This document shows, one piece after another, positions 1-6,414 of a stretch of 9,445 nt of DNA. Source of the DNA: JBLHGU01 sp047615875 (GTDB taxonomy: Bacteria; Pseudomonadota; Gammaproteobacteria; Arenicellales; CAJQKF01). The stretch spans positions 1-9,445 of the forward strand of contig JBLHGU010000202.1 of NCBI GenBank assembly GCA_047615875.1, in the 5' to 3' direction. Under the pieces are notes generated by a model. It saw only the letters and a list, made by a program, of their open reading frames with translations. It was not told the origin of the DNA and made no database searches. Within the stretch, counting starts at the first letter, position 1. Each line of letters opens with the position of its first letter. A program made the position numbers and the translations under genes.

Positions 1-891
1 TTTGCATTTGCCGATGCTCACCAGCCCTGACTTCATCTATCGCCTTGTTTAGTTTGGCGACAATATGAAACCGATCCAGAATGTGTAGTGCCTGTCCGGC
101 TTTCTTCTTGATCACCTTGATGTAGGGCCTCCACATATCGGAGCAGACGTATGCCAATTCCAGGTTGCGCTCCTTTCCAAAAAAATGAAAGAAACGCAAT
201 AGAGTCTTGATGGTTCGATCCTTGCCGATCCACAACAGACGGGTGTTTCCAGCATTGATCTGGTAAACCATAGTCAAATAATTGTGCTCCTTGCGCCAGG
301 CTATCTCATCCACTCCAATGGCCGTAACACCGAATAGATCTCGGTGCTCTAATCCCCATACCACTATATATTCTACTGACTGGAAGACTTTCTCCCAGCT
401 GGTTCGAAAACTTACCGCGACTTCCTTCCAGGAGAGTTTCTTCGCCCAGTGGGCCAGGAATTTCTGATAGGTAGTGGTCAGTTCCTGCTTGCCTCTTGCC
501 CACGGTACCTGTTCCACCTTGACGCCACAATCAGCACAATTTACTCGACGCATCTGGTAGACCAGAAATGCCCGATAACCCCACAGCGGGATAAATTCGA
601 AGTGGCGGGTGTTTTCAACCGGTCATACAGCGGTGCTGGCCGATCACAGCGGCTACAGATCGCTTTGCTATTGCGGCGGGGAACCACTTCTACCTCGATG
701 TGCTTTTCGCCATGGCCACTCACAAATCGTACTTGATCGTATACAAAAGACTTGAATTTGTGGCACTGATTGAGGATGGTCTTCAACTGCAGGCGGTGGA
801 TTAGTCGTGCGTAAACCTGTGGGTAACAGGGAGGTTGTCGATCAGGTTTTCCACACGGTCTTCCCACCAGGGAGGGTGGGGGGAAATCCAC
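1..891 (-). pseudogene. ISL3-family transposase, frameshifted and cut by the window edge
   Basis: DDE transposase that would move the surrounding insertion sequence. The 5' part, from GTG at 891 or more likely from a non-ATG codon near 784-792 where family similarity begins (LKTILNQCHKFKSFVY), carries a zinc-binding pair in CSRCDRPAPLYDRL. Near 605-615 the frame shifts: the first frame stops at 541, while similarity continues without a stop in another frame to position 1. That second frame contains FIPLWGYRAFLVYQMRR, a second Cys pair (CADCGVKVEQVPWA), LSWKEVAVSFRTSW, the catalytic-region motif GVDEIAW, then CSDMWRPYIKVI and ILDRFHIVAKLNKA. About 295 residues are visible of a family length near 400 or more; the C-terminal part lies to the left. 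No convincing slippery heptamer is seen at the shift, so it is probably a disabling mutation (or a sequencing error) rather than programmed frameshifting. Confidence 0.88.
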
Positions 892-939
892 GGGCTGTCC
901 ACACGAAGCCCGGCTTACCCTGCTAAAATCTACTCTCTT

Positions 940-965
940 TTACCCACAGTTATCGCTGAAGACCC
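940..965 (-). repeat. Putative right terminal inverted repeat of the ISL3 element
   Basis: Read on the minus strand from 965 inward, the sequence starts GGGTCTTCAGCGATAACTGT, like the ends of ISL3 elements. It lies between the transposase and the first unrelated remnant (IS21-type). The matching left repeat is not in the window, so length and exact edge are unproven. Confidence 0.5.
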
Positions 966-987
966 AAAAAGTTGAAGGAGCGTTTCG

Positions 988-1176
988 TTACAACAAATTG
1001 TAAATTGGCGTATTTGCGGAGACGAACAACTTCTCGCCTGCTCGGTAAATCTGGCGCATTGAGAGGCGTTGTTTTTTATTCCAAGCGCGAGACAACTCGG
1101 TAAAACACGAGTAACTGTAATGATTCTGCCGGTGTTGCTCTGCGTATTTCTCGGCAAACATCAAAAGACTGGTTAC
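988..1176 (-). pseudogene. IS21-family IstA transposase remnant
   Basis: A minus-strand reading frame that is not an intact gene but matches the segment just before the integrase core of IS21-type IstA proteins. Recognisable pieces in order are VTSLLMFAEKYAEQH, NHYSYSCFTELSRAW and MRQIYRAGEKLFV, which correspond to the typical IstA run VTLQLLWEEY...YSQFCELYRRW...MRQ.HRAGEKLFVDYAG. After FV (at 1021) the similarity stops, and the frame ends at TAA (988-990), before the DDE domain. Only about 50 family-like residues remain of a protein of several hundred. The remnant abuts the putative ISL3 end, so the ISL3 element may have inserted into an already decaying IS21 copy. The match is from memory of the family consensus. 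Confidence 0.62.
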
Positions 1177-1320
1177 GAAAGAGGTTACAAAACAATCTGC
1201 TAGTTTATGCCAAAAATGGCCTTATTATTGAAAATCACAAATTTTGGGGTCCATAAGAATCAGATACTTAAGGATTTTTTTAAACCTAAAAACGGGCGAA
1301 ATCTTTTGGGGACAGGGGCC

Positions 1321-1348
1321 GGGGGTTCGAATCTTCCAATCCTGACCA
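1321..1348 (+). other. tRNA 3'-end-like segment (T arm, acceptor strand, CCA)
   Basis: GGGGG-TTCGAAT-CTTCC has the shape and loop sequence of a T arm (with two G-T pairs in the stem), followed by seven bases AATCCTG, a discriminator A and CCA. A partial partner for the acceptor strand (AGGATT) lies at 1271-1276, but the bases between give no D arm or anticodon arm, so this is not a functional tRNA. It could be a tRNA-gene fragment left by an integrated element, or chance similarity. Confidence 0.35.
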
Positions 1349-1396
1349 ATAACTTGTAGCCACCTAGTCAGGAAGAAATGCCCTTCCCTTGCATTT
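1340..1396 (-). terminator. Hairpin-forming sequence downstream of the ABC operon, possible 3' end
   Basis: Just past the ATPase stop codon, AAATGC (1376-1381) pairs with GCATTT (1391-1396) around a 9-base loop. Further out TCCTGAC (1340-1346) pairs with GTCAGGA (1367-1373). Neither stem is followed by a clear U tract in the minus-strand transcript, so an intrinsic terminator is only possible. Confidence 0.22.
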
Positions 1397-1397
1397 A

Positions 1398-2522
1398 CTA
1401 ACAGCCTTTAGATTGGGCACGTTGATTAAATTGATAACACCGACAATCATTAGGAGCAATTCTTAATTCGACGATTTCAGTTGGCCTCGGTGGGATCGAT
1501 GCCGAATCCATGCGACAACGCACAATATTACCGAAAACATCCAGTTGAATTTCCCAGCTCTCACCCTGAAATATTGAGAACAAAACCCTACCAGCTAGTA
1601 CATTCTTATTGGCAGTCGGGTCACTTTTACCAATCGATATGCACTCAGGAAGAAAAAGGATGGCAACATCATCGTTAAGTTGTATTTTTTCAGTACAGCA
1701 AACCTTCATAGTAACGTCAGATTTATCCAGTTGCACTGTCGCCAAGCCATCGAAATATTTAATCACTTTGCCGCCCAGTTCATTGCGTTTCCCAAAAAAT
1801 CGAGCACCTACCAGTGTTTTCGGTGATCTATAGAGAGTAATTGGTTGAGCTTTTTCAATAATGCGTCCGTTGTCGATTAATGCCACATAGTTGGCTATTC
1901 TTAACGCCTCCGCTTGATCATGCGTTACGTATATGGCCGTCAATCTCTCTGCTTGTACTAATTCTTTGATGTCTTCCGCAAGTTCGATTCGTAAGCCAGC
2001 ATCAATATTACTCAACGGCTCGTCCAGAAGAATATGTGGTGCTCCACGCGCCAGGGCGCGACCCAGTGATAACCTCTGTTGCTGGCCGCCACTTAGTTGA
2101 TGAGGGTAGCGAAACTCCGACCCCGCAAGTCGAACTCGATGTAGTACTGAATTAATTACGTCGTTTTTATCCTCTGCAGAATACCTGTGGATGAATTTTA
2201 ATGGAAACATCAGATGTTCCCGAACTGTTAAATGAGGCCACAGCGCAAATGATTGAAACACCATGCCAAGCTCGCGACGGTTAGGCGCAATATTTATTTT
2301 GCTAGCATGATCATAGACTAACGTGTCACCAATAGTAATCTCCCCTTTATTTGGGCTTAAGTGACCCGCTACAAGTCGCAGGAGCGTCGACTTTCCGCTT
2401 CCAGAACCGCCCAATAAAATCAGCATCTCTCCGGTTTGCACGGTTAAATTAATATTGCTTAGAATAGCTGTAGACTGGTCATCGCTACCGTAACTGAAGT
2501 TCAGATTTCTGACTGAGATCAT
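1398..2522 (-). CDS. ABC importer ATP-binding subunit (FbpC/PhnT/PotA type)
   Basis: Cytoplasmic ATPase that powers the importer encoded by the two upstream genes. All nucleotide-binding motifs are intact: Walker A GGSGSGKST (residues 38-46), Q-loop Gln90 in GMVFQSFALWPHL, signature LSGGQQQR (143-150), Walker B HILLDEP (163-169, with Glu168 as catalytic base), D-loop SNID (171-174) and switch His201 in VTHDQAEAL. Residues from about 245 to 360 form the C-terminal TOBE-type regulatory region usual in the CUT1/Fbp/Pot class; at 374 residues the length is normal. The ATG is followed by ISVRNLNFSYG, the usual beginning of such ATPases, and TAA lies in frame directly before it, so the start is secure. 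It lies 114 bp after the permease stop, an unusually loose spacing for a cistron of the same operon. No clear Shine-Dalgarno sequence precedes it. Confidence 0.95.
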   Translation of the reverse strand: MISVRNLNFSYGSDDQSTAILSNINLTVQTGEMLILLGGSGSGKSTLLRLVAGHLSPNKGEITIGDTLVYDHASKINIAPNRRELGMVFQSFALWPHLTVREHLMFPLKFIHRYSAEDKNDVINSVLHRVRLAGSEFRYPHQLSGGQQQRLSLGRALARGAPHILLDEPLSNIDAGLRIELAEDIKELVQAERLTAIYVTHDQAEALRIANYVALIDNGRIIEKAQPITLYRSPKTLVGARFFGKRNELGGKVIKYFDGLATVQLDKSDVTMKVCCTEKIQLNDDVAILFLPECISIGKSDPTANKNVLAGRVLFSIFQGESWEIQLDVFGNIVRCRMDSASIPPRPTEIVELRIAPNDCRCYQFNQRAQSKGC

Positions 2523-2636
2523 TTATCAACGAGCCAATTGTTTAGCGACAATACATTCGAACGCTTGCTCGTATGCCGTTGCTGCGCTGCAGTACAAAGA
2601 GCCGGACAAGAAGACCCGTGGTCAATTAAATAGTAT
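2523..2636 (-). other. Intra-operon gap between permease and ATPase genes
   Basis: This 114-bp spacer has no convincing gene. On the minus strand it contains a small potential hairpin, ATTGT-cgctaa-ACAAT (around 2536-2552), close to the ATPase start, which could mark RNA processing or independent translation control. It looks more GC-rich in its middle than the AT-rich junctions around it. Confidence 0.4.
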
Positions 2637-4355
2637 CTATGCAATGACTTTTGCCTCAGGAGAATACTTCCTGACGGAGTCTCTCAATAATAGTGACAGG
2701 CCGCCAAGTACGAGAATAATTATAACGCCTAATGCTGCCACAGCCTCTATTTCACCCTCATCCCATAGATACCAAATAAGGACAGATAGCATTTCGTTCT
2801 CACTACCCCCAAATAAAACCAGGGGAAGTCCAGCGAGTCGGAAACTCACCATTAAGACATACACAGCTAGCGCGATAAAAGCAGGTCTTAAAAGGCTAAA
2901 GACCACACTAACGTATGTCTTCGCCAGTGTAGCGCCGCTAGATCTTGCAGATTCAATCACTGATCGATCCACTTGCATTAGAGATGAAACCAGTAGCCGG
3001 GTGGAAAATGGCAGAAAGACAATGGTCAAACCGAAAACAATAGAGCCAAGACTCCCATAAGTTTCAAAACCAAATAACCGATCTATTCCAAACACTAACC
3101 ATAATATTGCCAAACCTAAAACTACACCCGGGAAGGCGTGGGGTAAAAAAGACATCTGTTCAAGGAGGCGGGCCGGAATCGTTTTTGACCGTACAACCGA
3201 TAATGCGATCGAAAATGCCAGGGTTGCGGATAAAATCAGGACGCTAACCGATACAATCAGAGTATTTACAACCGTAGACACAATCCTGCGAGAGTCAGCC
3301 AGGGATCGATAGTGATCTAGCGTCAACTTTGAAATACCATCAATGCTTGGTGTTTGCATATAGGGTGAAATTGAGACAAATAACAATGCAAGAAACGGAA
3401 GTAGCACCGAAAAAATAAAAAAGGACCAGATGATCAAGTGAGCCAACCAACCAGACCGGCCAAGCCTATGAATCGATTCTTTGGAACCCGCAGTGGTGGA
3501 ATACAAGTCTGCACGTTTGGAATACCGGGTCGAGACCCAGGTGGCCAGGATCGCAATAGCCAGAAAATAGACCGCTAAGGCATTAGCACGTCCAAGATCG
3601 GGCAATGCTTGCACGGTTTCCAGTTCCAGATATATCCGTGTACTAAGCACCTGGATACCAGCAGGAAGGCCGAGTACACCAGGCACATCGAATACTTCCA
3701 TTGCTATAAGCACCTGATAAAAAAACACGGCGACAATGCCCGGATATAATAGCGGTATGTTTATATGACTTATAACTGCCCACCTGGATGCACCTGAACT
3801 AATGGCAGCTGCGTCGAATTCGAAACTCAAGTTTCGAATTAGCGGTACCAACAATATGAATCCGGTAGAAACCAGTCGAAGCCCTTCAACGAAAATCATC
3901 CCACCCATATTGTAAATATTTATTGGCCCTACATATCCGCCGAATAAGCTAGCGATTGCAGCATTAATAAAACCGAATTTTGGACTTAATAGAATGATCC
4001 ATGCCATTGCCTGCAATAGGCCAGGAAGAGCAAGGGTTACTGGCACAAAAAGATATATCAAGGTTTTATGCGGGTAATCAGTTCGTTCCACTAGCCATGC
4101 CAGAGCAAATGCCCACAGGGTACCGACAATGGCACTACCGACCGAATATAACCAGGTATTTACAATTACTGGGATTAGTGTGTTATCAGCCCAGACTGAT
4201 TTGAAATTATCCAGTGAAAAGGAGTGAAGAAAAACTTCCCCTGGATTACTAGTGGGTAGAAAGGCACCCAGGATCAGATAACAAACCGGAATAACTACGA
4301 ATAGCGTCATCAAACATATGAGAAAGCCTCGAGCTGCACTCTCAACATTAGGCAT
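2637..4355 (-). CDS. ABC importer permease, fused two-domain (FbpB/PhnU2 type)
   Basis: Inner-membrane channel of the importer. The 572-residue chain contains two tandem binding-protein-dependent permease domains, so one polypeptide replaces the usual dimer of two subunits. About twelve hydrophobic segments can be placed (near residues 11-33, 63-87, 98-122, 150-175, 205-226, 258-277, 305-329, 360-385, 403-425, 435-460, 485-510, 536-557). Each half carries an EAA-type cytoplasmic loop that docks the ATPase: AAAISSGASRWAVISHINIP (182-201) and the matching IESARSSGATLAKTYVSVVF (467-486). The fused layout is common in ferric-iron FbpB proteins and in the putative aminoethylphosphonate permease PhnU2, so substrate cannot be read from it. 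The ATG at 4355 is 11 bp after the stop of the binding-protein gene, indicating co-transcription and probably translational coupling. Confidence 0.94.
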   Translation of the reverse strand: MPNVESAARGFLICLMTLFVVIPVCYLILGAFLPTSNPGEVFLHSFSLDNFKSVWADNTLIPVIVNTWLYSVGSAIVGTLWAFALAWLVERTDYPHKTLIYLFVPVTLALPGLLQAMAWIILLSPKFGFINAAIASLFGGYVGPINIYNMGGMIFVEGLRLVSTGFILLVPLIRNLSFEFDAAAISSGASRWAVISHINIPLLYPGIVAVFFYQVLIAMEVFDVPGVLGLPAGIQVLSTRIYLELETVQALPDLGRANALAVYFLAIAILATWVSTRYSKRADLYSTTAGSKESIHRLGRSGWLAHLIIWSFFIFSVLLPFLALLFVSISPYMQTPSIDGISKLTLDHYRSLADSRRIVSTVVNTLIVSVSVLILSATLAFSIALSVVRSKTIPARLLEQMSFLPHAFPGVVLGLAILWLVFGIDRLFGFETYGSLGSIVFGLTIVFLPFSTRLLVSSLMQVDRSVIESARSSGATLAKTYVSVVFSLLRPAFIALAVYVLMVSFRLAGLPLVLFGGSENEMLSVLIWYLWDEGEIEAVAALGVIIILVLGGLSLLLRDSVRKYSPEAKVIA

Positions 4356-4366
4356 GCATCAACAAC

Positions 4367-5509
4367 TTACTTCTTTACCGGGCCATTATTTTCTTTCCAA
4401 AAGACCTTCCAGGCTTTGTATAGTTTAGGAAGTTCTTCAGATACTAAGTCAAGGCTCCGTAAGGCTATTGGTTTTTGTGCCAGTTCATTTCCGTAAGCAA
4501 AAAATTCAACACTTTGGAGTTCCTTGTGTGTCGGAGCCACGCCAACCGCAGAAAGTTGGGCCAGTTGCCCTTCCTTGCTTAACAACCAATTCTCAAACAA
4601 CAATGCACTGTTGATCCGGGGTGTATCCCGAAAAATTCCCGTCATGGTAAAAACTCGCGGCACCGGTGACGGACAATGTAGTGCAAGTGGCAACCCATTT
4701 TTCACCTGAATGGCCACGCGGTATGCCGCAGCAGGGATAGAAACGTCGAATTCACCGGCTGCCGCAAACTTCATTAGTCCGTTTATACCTTCCTTGCGTA
4801 GCTGCGGTTTAAGGTTTTCGAATATTCCGGGCAGAAAGGTCTCTTCCATTGTGTTCTCACCCAATGCACCCCAAAGACTTATCAACCACAAGTGTGCATG
4901 ACTGCCCATACCCACTCGACCATTTATAAGTGCATTACCGGGCTTCACCAATTCCAACCAGGAGTCTGGCAACTCTGTCTTGTTAACCTTGTCAATGTTA
5001 TACGCCATGCACCAATGGGCCAACTGTGCACCTGCCCAGAATCCATTAGCATCTTTAAGCGAATCGTCTACGCTGGCAAACGCTGGCAATTCTGCAATAG
5101 GGTGTAATGCATCCGCTTTTAAATACTCGGCAGCAGCTGAACCAAATCCACCAACAATATCTACGGAAAAATTTCCATTTTTCCAGGCAGCAAGAGGTTT
5201 AATGGCACGACCAGCGCCGACTCCCCTTGTGTATTGCAGTTGTACAGAGGGATAGCGTTCGCGAAAAGGTGCGACCATTTTTTCAAAATGCTTTTCCGCG
5301 ATAACATAACTGATACGCAGGGCTTCTTCTTGTTTCGATCCCTCGATCCAACTGACGGGAACAGCAAGCTCAGCGTCTAGATTCTTAAGAATATCTGGAT
5401 TCAGATCTAGATTTTCCAATATAGCCACAGTACTTGCCGGCATATTGGAGGCAAAAGCGTTAAAAGTAAAAAAATAAAGTGCGGCAAAAATAGCTCGAAA
5501 AGAAGACAA
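4367..5509 (-). CDS. Periplasmic substrate-binding protein of the ABC importer
   Basis: Extracellular solute-binding protein that captures the ligand and delivers it to the fused permease. The start is TTG at 5507-5509: the codon two before it is an in-frame TGA, and starting here gives a signal peptide (basic Arg5, hydrophobic 7-19, A-x-A-like cleavage near FNAFA/SN, residue 20-21). The mature protein shows the family pattern ERYPSVQLQYTRGVGAGRAI (84-103), VDIVGGFGSAAAEYLKADAL (116-135), then NSALLFENWLLSKEGQ (300-315) near the C terminus. Residues 21-55 form an N-terminal extension ahead of the usual domain. The adjacent-tyrosine iron-binding motif of classical FbpA is not evident, so ferric iron is not assured; aminoethylphosphonate, polyamines or another small molecule remain possible. 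A weak AGG-rich site (TAGGT) lies about 9 bases upstream. Confidence 0.92.
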   Translation of the reverse strand: MSSFRAIFAALYFFTFNAFASNMPASTVAILENLDLNPDILKNLDAELAVPVSWIEGSKQEEALRISYVIAEKHFEKMVAPFRERYPSVQLQYTRGVGAGRAIKPLAAWKNGNFSVDIVGGFGSAAAEYLKADALHPIAELPAFASVDDSLKDANGFWAGAQLAHWCMAYNIDKVNKTELPDSWLELVKPGNALINGRVGMGSHAHLWLISLWGALGENTMEETFLPGIFENLKPQLRKEGINGLMKFAAAGEFDVSIPAAAYRVAIQVKNGLPLALHCPSPVPRVFTMTGIFRDTPRINSALLFENWLLSKEGQLAQLSAVGVAPTHKELQSVEFFAYGNELAQKPIALRSLDLVSEELPKLYKAWKVFWKENNGPVKK

Positions 5510-5549
5510 TGGTCAGATACCTAAATAGTGAATGATCAAAAGCACAAAT

Positions 5550-5566
5550 TTTATCAGATTGATAAA
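5550..5566. promoter_or_regulatory. 17-bp palindrome, candidate operator of the ABC operon
   Basis: TTTATCA-gat-TGATAAA is a perfect 7-3-7 inverted repeat about 40 bp upstream of the binding-protein start. Its half-sites are oriented opposite to a Fur box (TGATAAT...ATTATCA), so it is not a standard Fur site. Position and symmetry suggest a dimeric repressor or activator site; the regulator is unknown. Confidence 0.4.
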
Positions 5567-5581
5567 TAAAATAGTTTGATT

Positions 5582-5605
5582 CCCGCCAGAAAGAATTTCT
5601 GCGGG
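5582..5605. other. Strong hairpin in the leader region of the ABC operon
   Basis: CCCG-c-CAGAAA-gaa-TTTCTG-CGGG forms a 10-bp stem with one bulged C and a three-base loop. In a minus-strand transcript it is followed by AATCAAACTATTTT, without a proper U tract, so it is more likely an RNA structural element or a DNA-binding site than a complete terminator. Confidence 0.35.
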
Positions 5606-5611
5606 CAGAAA

Positions 5612-5632
5612 GTTTAAAACTCTTCTTTAAAC
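5612..5632. repeat. Inverted repeat GTTTAAA-7-TTTAAAC
   Basis: Perfect 7-bp arms separated by actcttc, lying next to the 5582-5605 hairpin. AT-rich arms can occur by chance, but clustering with other palindromes makes a regulatory role possible. Confidence 0.25.
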
Positions 5633-5765
5633 CGAGAGAGAATCAGTTATTATTAACAACTGGGCCAGGCCGATATATACCCTCATAAACGCCAGCTCAA
5701 CCCAGGAACGAACGGTTATTTACCTAATCATAACCTGACTCGCATTTACTGATAACCCAGTAAGT

Positions 5766-5782
5766 TTCAGGTGAGACCTGAA
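5766..5782. promoter_or_regulatory. 17-bp palindrome, candidate operator upstream of the ParB/Srx-like gene
   Basis: TTCAGGT-gag-ACCTGAA is a perfect 7-3-7 inverted repeat, the same geometry as the palindrome at 5550-5566 but with different half-sites. It sits 110 bp ahead of the plus-strand start and 3 bp from a TTGACT hexamer, a good place for a repressor overlapping a promoter. The regulator is unknown. Confidence 0.4.
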
Positions 5783-5891
5783 CATTGACTTCATATCCAT
5801 GATTTTACAAAAAGCGCTTAACCAACTTCCATGATTAACAAGGCTTTCCAATAAGCAGAAGAAAAAAGCCGGCTCCCAACGCATACTGCTA

Positions 5892-6332
5892 ATGGCGAAA
5901 CTCGAACCTATGTTCGAGTTTCGCTTCAACAACCCAGTGGTTTTACAAAAAGGTGCTCTTCTGAAAGATCGACGAGATGCCTCGATAGCGTTCTATTTAA
6001 GCTGTATAGACAACACTGTCAACATTTCCAACAATCCATTTCTGGATTGGATGAACCAATACTATCCGAATAGGTGGCATGATGCAGTTAGCCAGGAAGA
6101 AAGGATTTTGCTATGTCGACGATATCAACAATTGCTTGCTGATATCGCCAAAAACGGAATTCAACAACCTGTCCGTATGCTGGAACCTAAGCTTTTCGGT
6201 CGCCCAGAATGGCATAACTTTTTCGATGGGGGAAATCGAACCTATATTGCAGCGGCATTAAAGTTTCGCGAAATACCTTGTTTAATACATCCCGATCATT
6301 ACCCCATAGCTAAGCAACACAACTTGATTTAA
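5892..6332 (+). CDS. Small ParB/sulfiredoxin-fold-like protein
   Basis: A 146-residue soluble protein with no signal peptide. Its second half resembles the ParB N-terminal/sulfiredoxin fold: YQQLLADIAKNGIQQPVRML (78-97) corresponds to the helix-strand 'I..nG..qPv.v' element, and FDGGNRTYIAAALKFREIPC (111-130) to the nucleotide-binding 'DGgHR..Aa..lg...iP' motif. Family members range from DNA-partition CTPases to kinases such as SbnI (free serine kinase of staphyloferrin B synthesis) and small unknown proteins. The N-terminal half (1-75) is not recognised. No C-terminal helix-turn-helix or dimer domain is present, so a chromosome-partition role is unlikely. Start: ATG 5892 is the first ATG after an upstream in-frame stop; Met7 (5910) is an alternative. 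No clear ribosome-binding site precedes either, and a perfect inverted repeat covers codons 2-11. It converges on the NRPS-like gene with an 82-bp gap. Confidence 0.72.
   Translation: MAKLEPMFEFRFNNPVVLQKGALLKDRRDASIAFYLSCIDNTVNISNNPFLDWMNQYYPNRWHDAVSQEERILLCRRYQQLLADIAKNGIQQPVRMLEPKLFGRPEWHNFFDGGNRTYIAAALKFREIPCLIHPDHYPIAKQHNLI
5895..5924. repeat. Perfect 13-4-13 inverted repeat directly after the start codon
   Basis: GCGAAACTCGAAC, loop CTAT, then GTTCGAGTTTCGC. The ATG at 5892 touches the base of the stem, and the in-frame alternative ATG at 5910 begins within the loop. As RNA this is a very stable hairpin that would hinder initiation; as DNA it is a long symmetric site. No T tract follows, so it is not a normal terminator. 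Confidence 0.75.
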
Positions 6333-6414
6333 TTCTCATAACCTGTTGTCTAAAACGCTGATTTCAAATAAAAACATGCCCCACCTAATTCAAATTTCTT
6401 AGCAACACCAAGGC

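Larger units (their letters stand above)
1..965 (-). mobile_element. ISL3-family insertion sequence, right part only
   Basis: The element is recognised by its ISL3-type transposase, which reads leftward and leaves the window at position 1, so the left terminus is not visible. The right end is placed at 965 because the minus strand there begins GGGTCTTCAGCG, resembling the GG-TCTTC ends typical of ISL3 elements, about 75 bp ahead of the first possible transposase start. ISL3 elements usually make 8-bp target duplications; AAAAAGTT at 966-973 would be the candidate flank, but its partner lies outside the window. The boundary is therefore inferred, the family assignment is solid. Confidence 0.8.
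966..1397. other. Gene-poor stretch between the IS and the ABC operon
   Basis: No intact gene is visible. It holds the IstA remnant, a small inverted repeat TTACAA-caaa-TTGTAA (988-1003), a direct repeat of GTAACC on the minus strand within 1171-1192, a run of T at 1275-1281, a tRNA-tail-like segment (1321-1348) and hairpin-forming sequence immediately downstream of the ATPase stop (1376-1396). The region reads as mobile-element debris. Confidence 0.6.
5510..5891. promoter_or_regulatory. Palindrome-rich intergenic region between divergent genes
   Basis: This 382-bp region separates the leftward importer operon from the rightward ParB/Srx-like gene and must hold at least one promoter for each. 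I see no intact gene; open frames here lack family similarity. It holds several inverted repeats, listed separately. TTGACT at 5785-5790 could be a -35 box for the plus-strand gene, but no good -10 follows at the right distance, so promoters are not pinned down. Confidence 0.55.

Noticed and set aside
930..1157. Minus-strand 75-codon open frame covering the IS end
   Set aside because: It crosses the putative ISL3 boundary and lies out of frame with the recognisable IstA remnant; no family similarity.
1305..1318. TTTTGGGGACAG motif as a REP/RAYT-type repeat
   Set aside because: Only one copy is seen and no transposase of that type is present in the window.
1270..1348. A complete tRNA gene using AGGATT at 1271-1276 and the T arm at 1321-1337
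   Set aside because: No D arm or anticodon stem can be drawn between them, and the acceptor has a mismatch; only the 3' part resembles a tRNA.
2605..2620. A second GGGTCTTC (minus strand) in the permease-ATPase gap as another ISL3 end
   Set aside because: Only about ten bases match and no transposase sequence is near; chance is likely.
5550..5566. Fur box controlling the importer
   Set aside because: The half-sites are in the reverse arrangement (ATCA...TGAT) compared with the Fur consensus, so iron control cannot be claimed.
5720..5932. Minus-strand 70-codon open frame in the divergent intergenic region
   Set aside because: It overlaps the start of the ParB/Srx-like gene antisense, has no recognisable motif and no ribosome-binding site.
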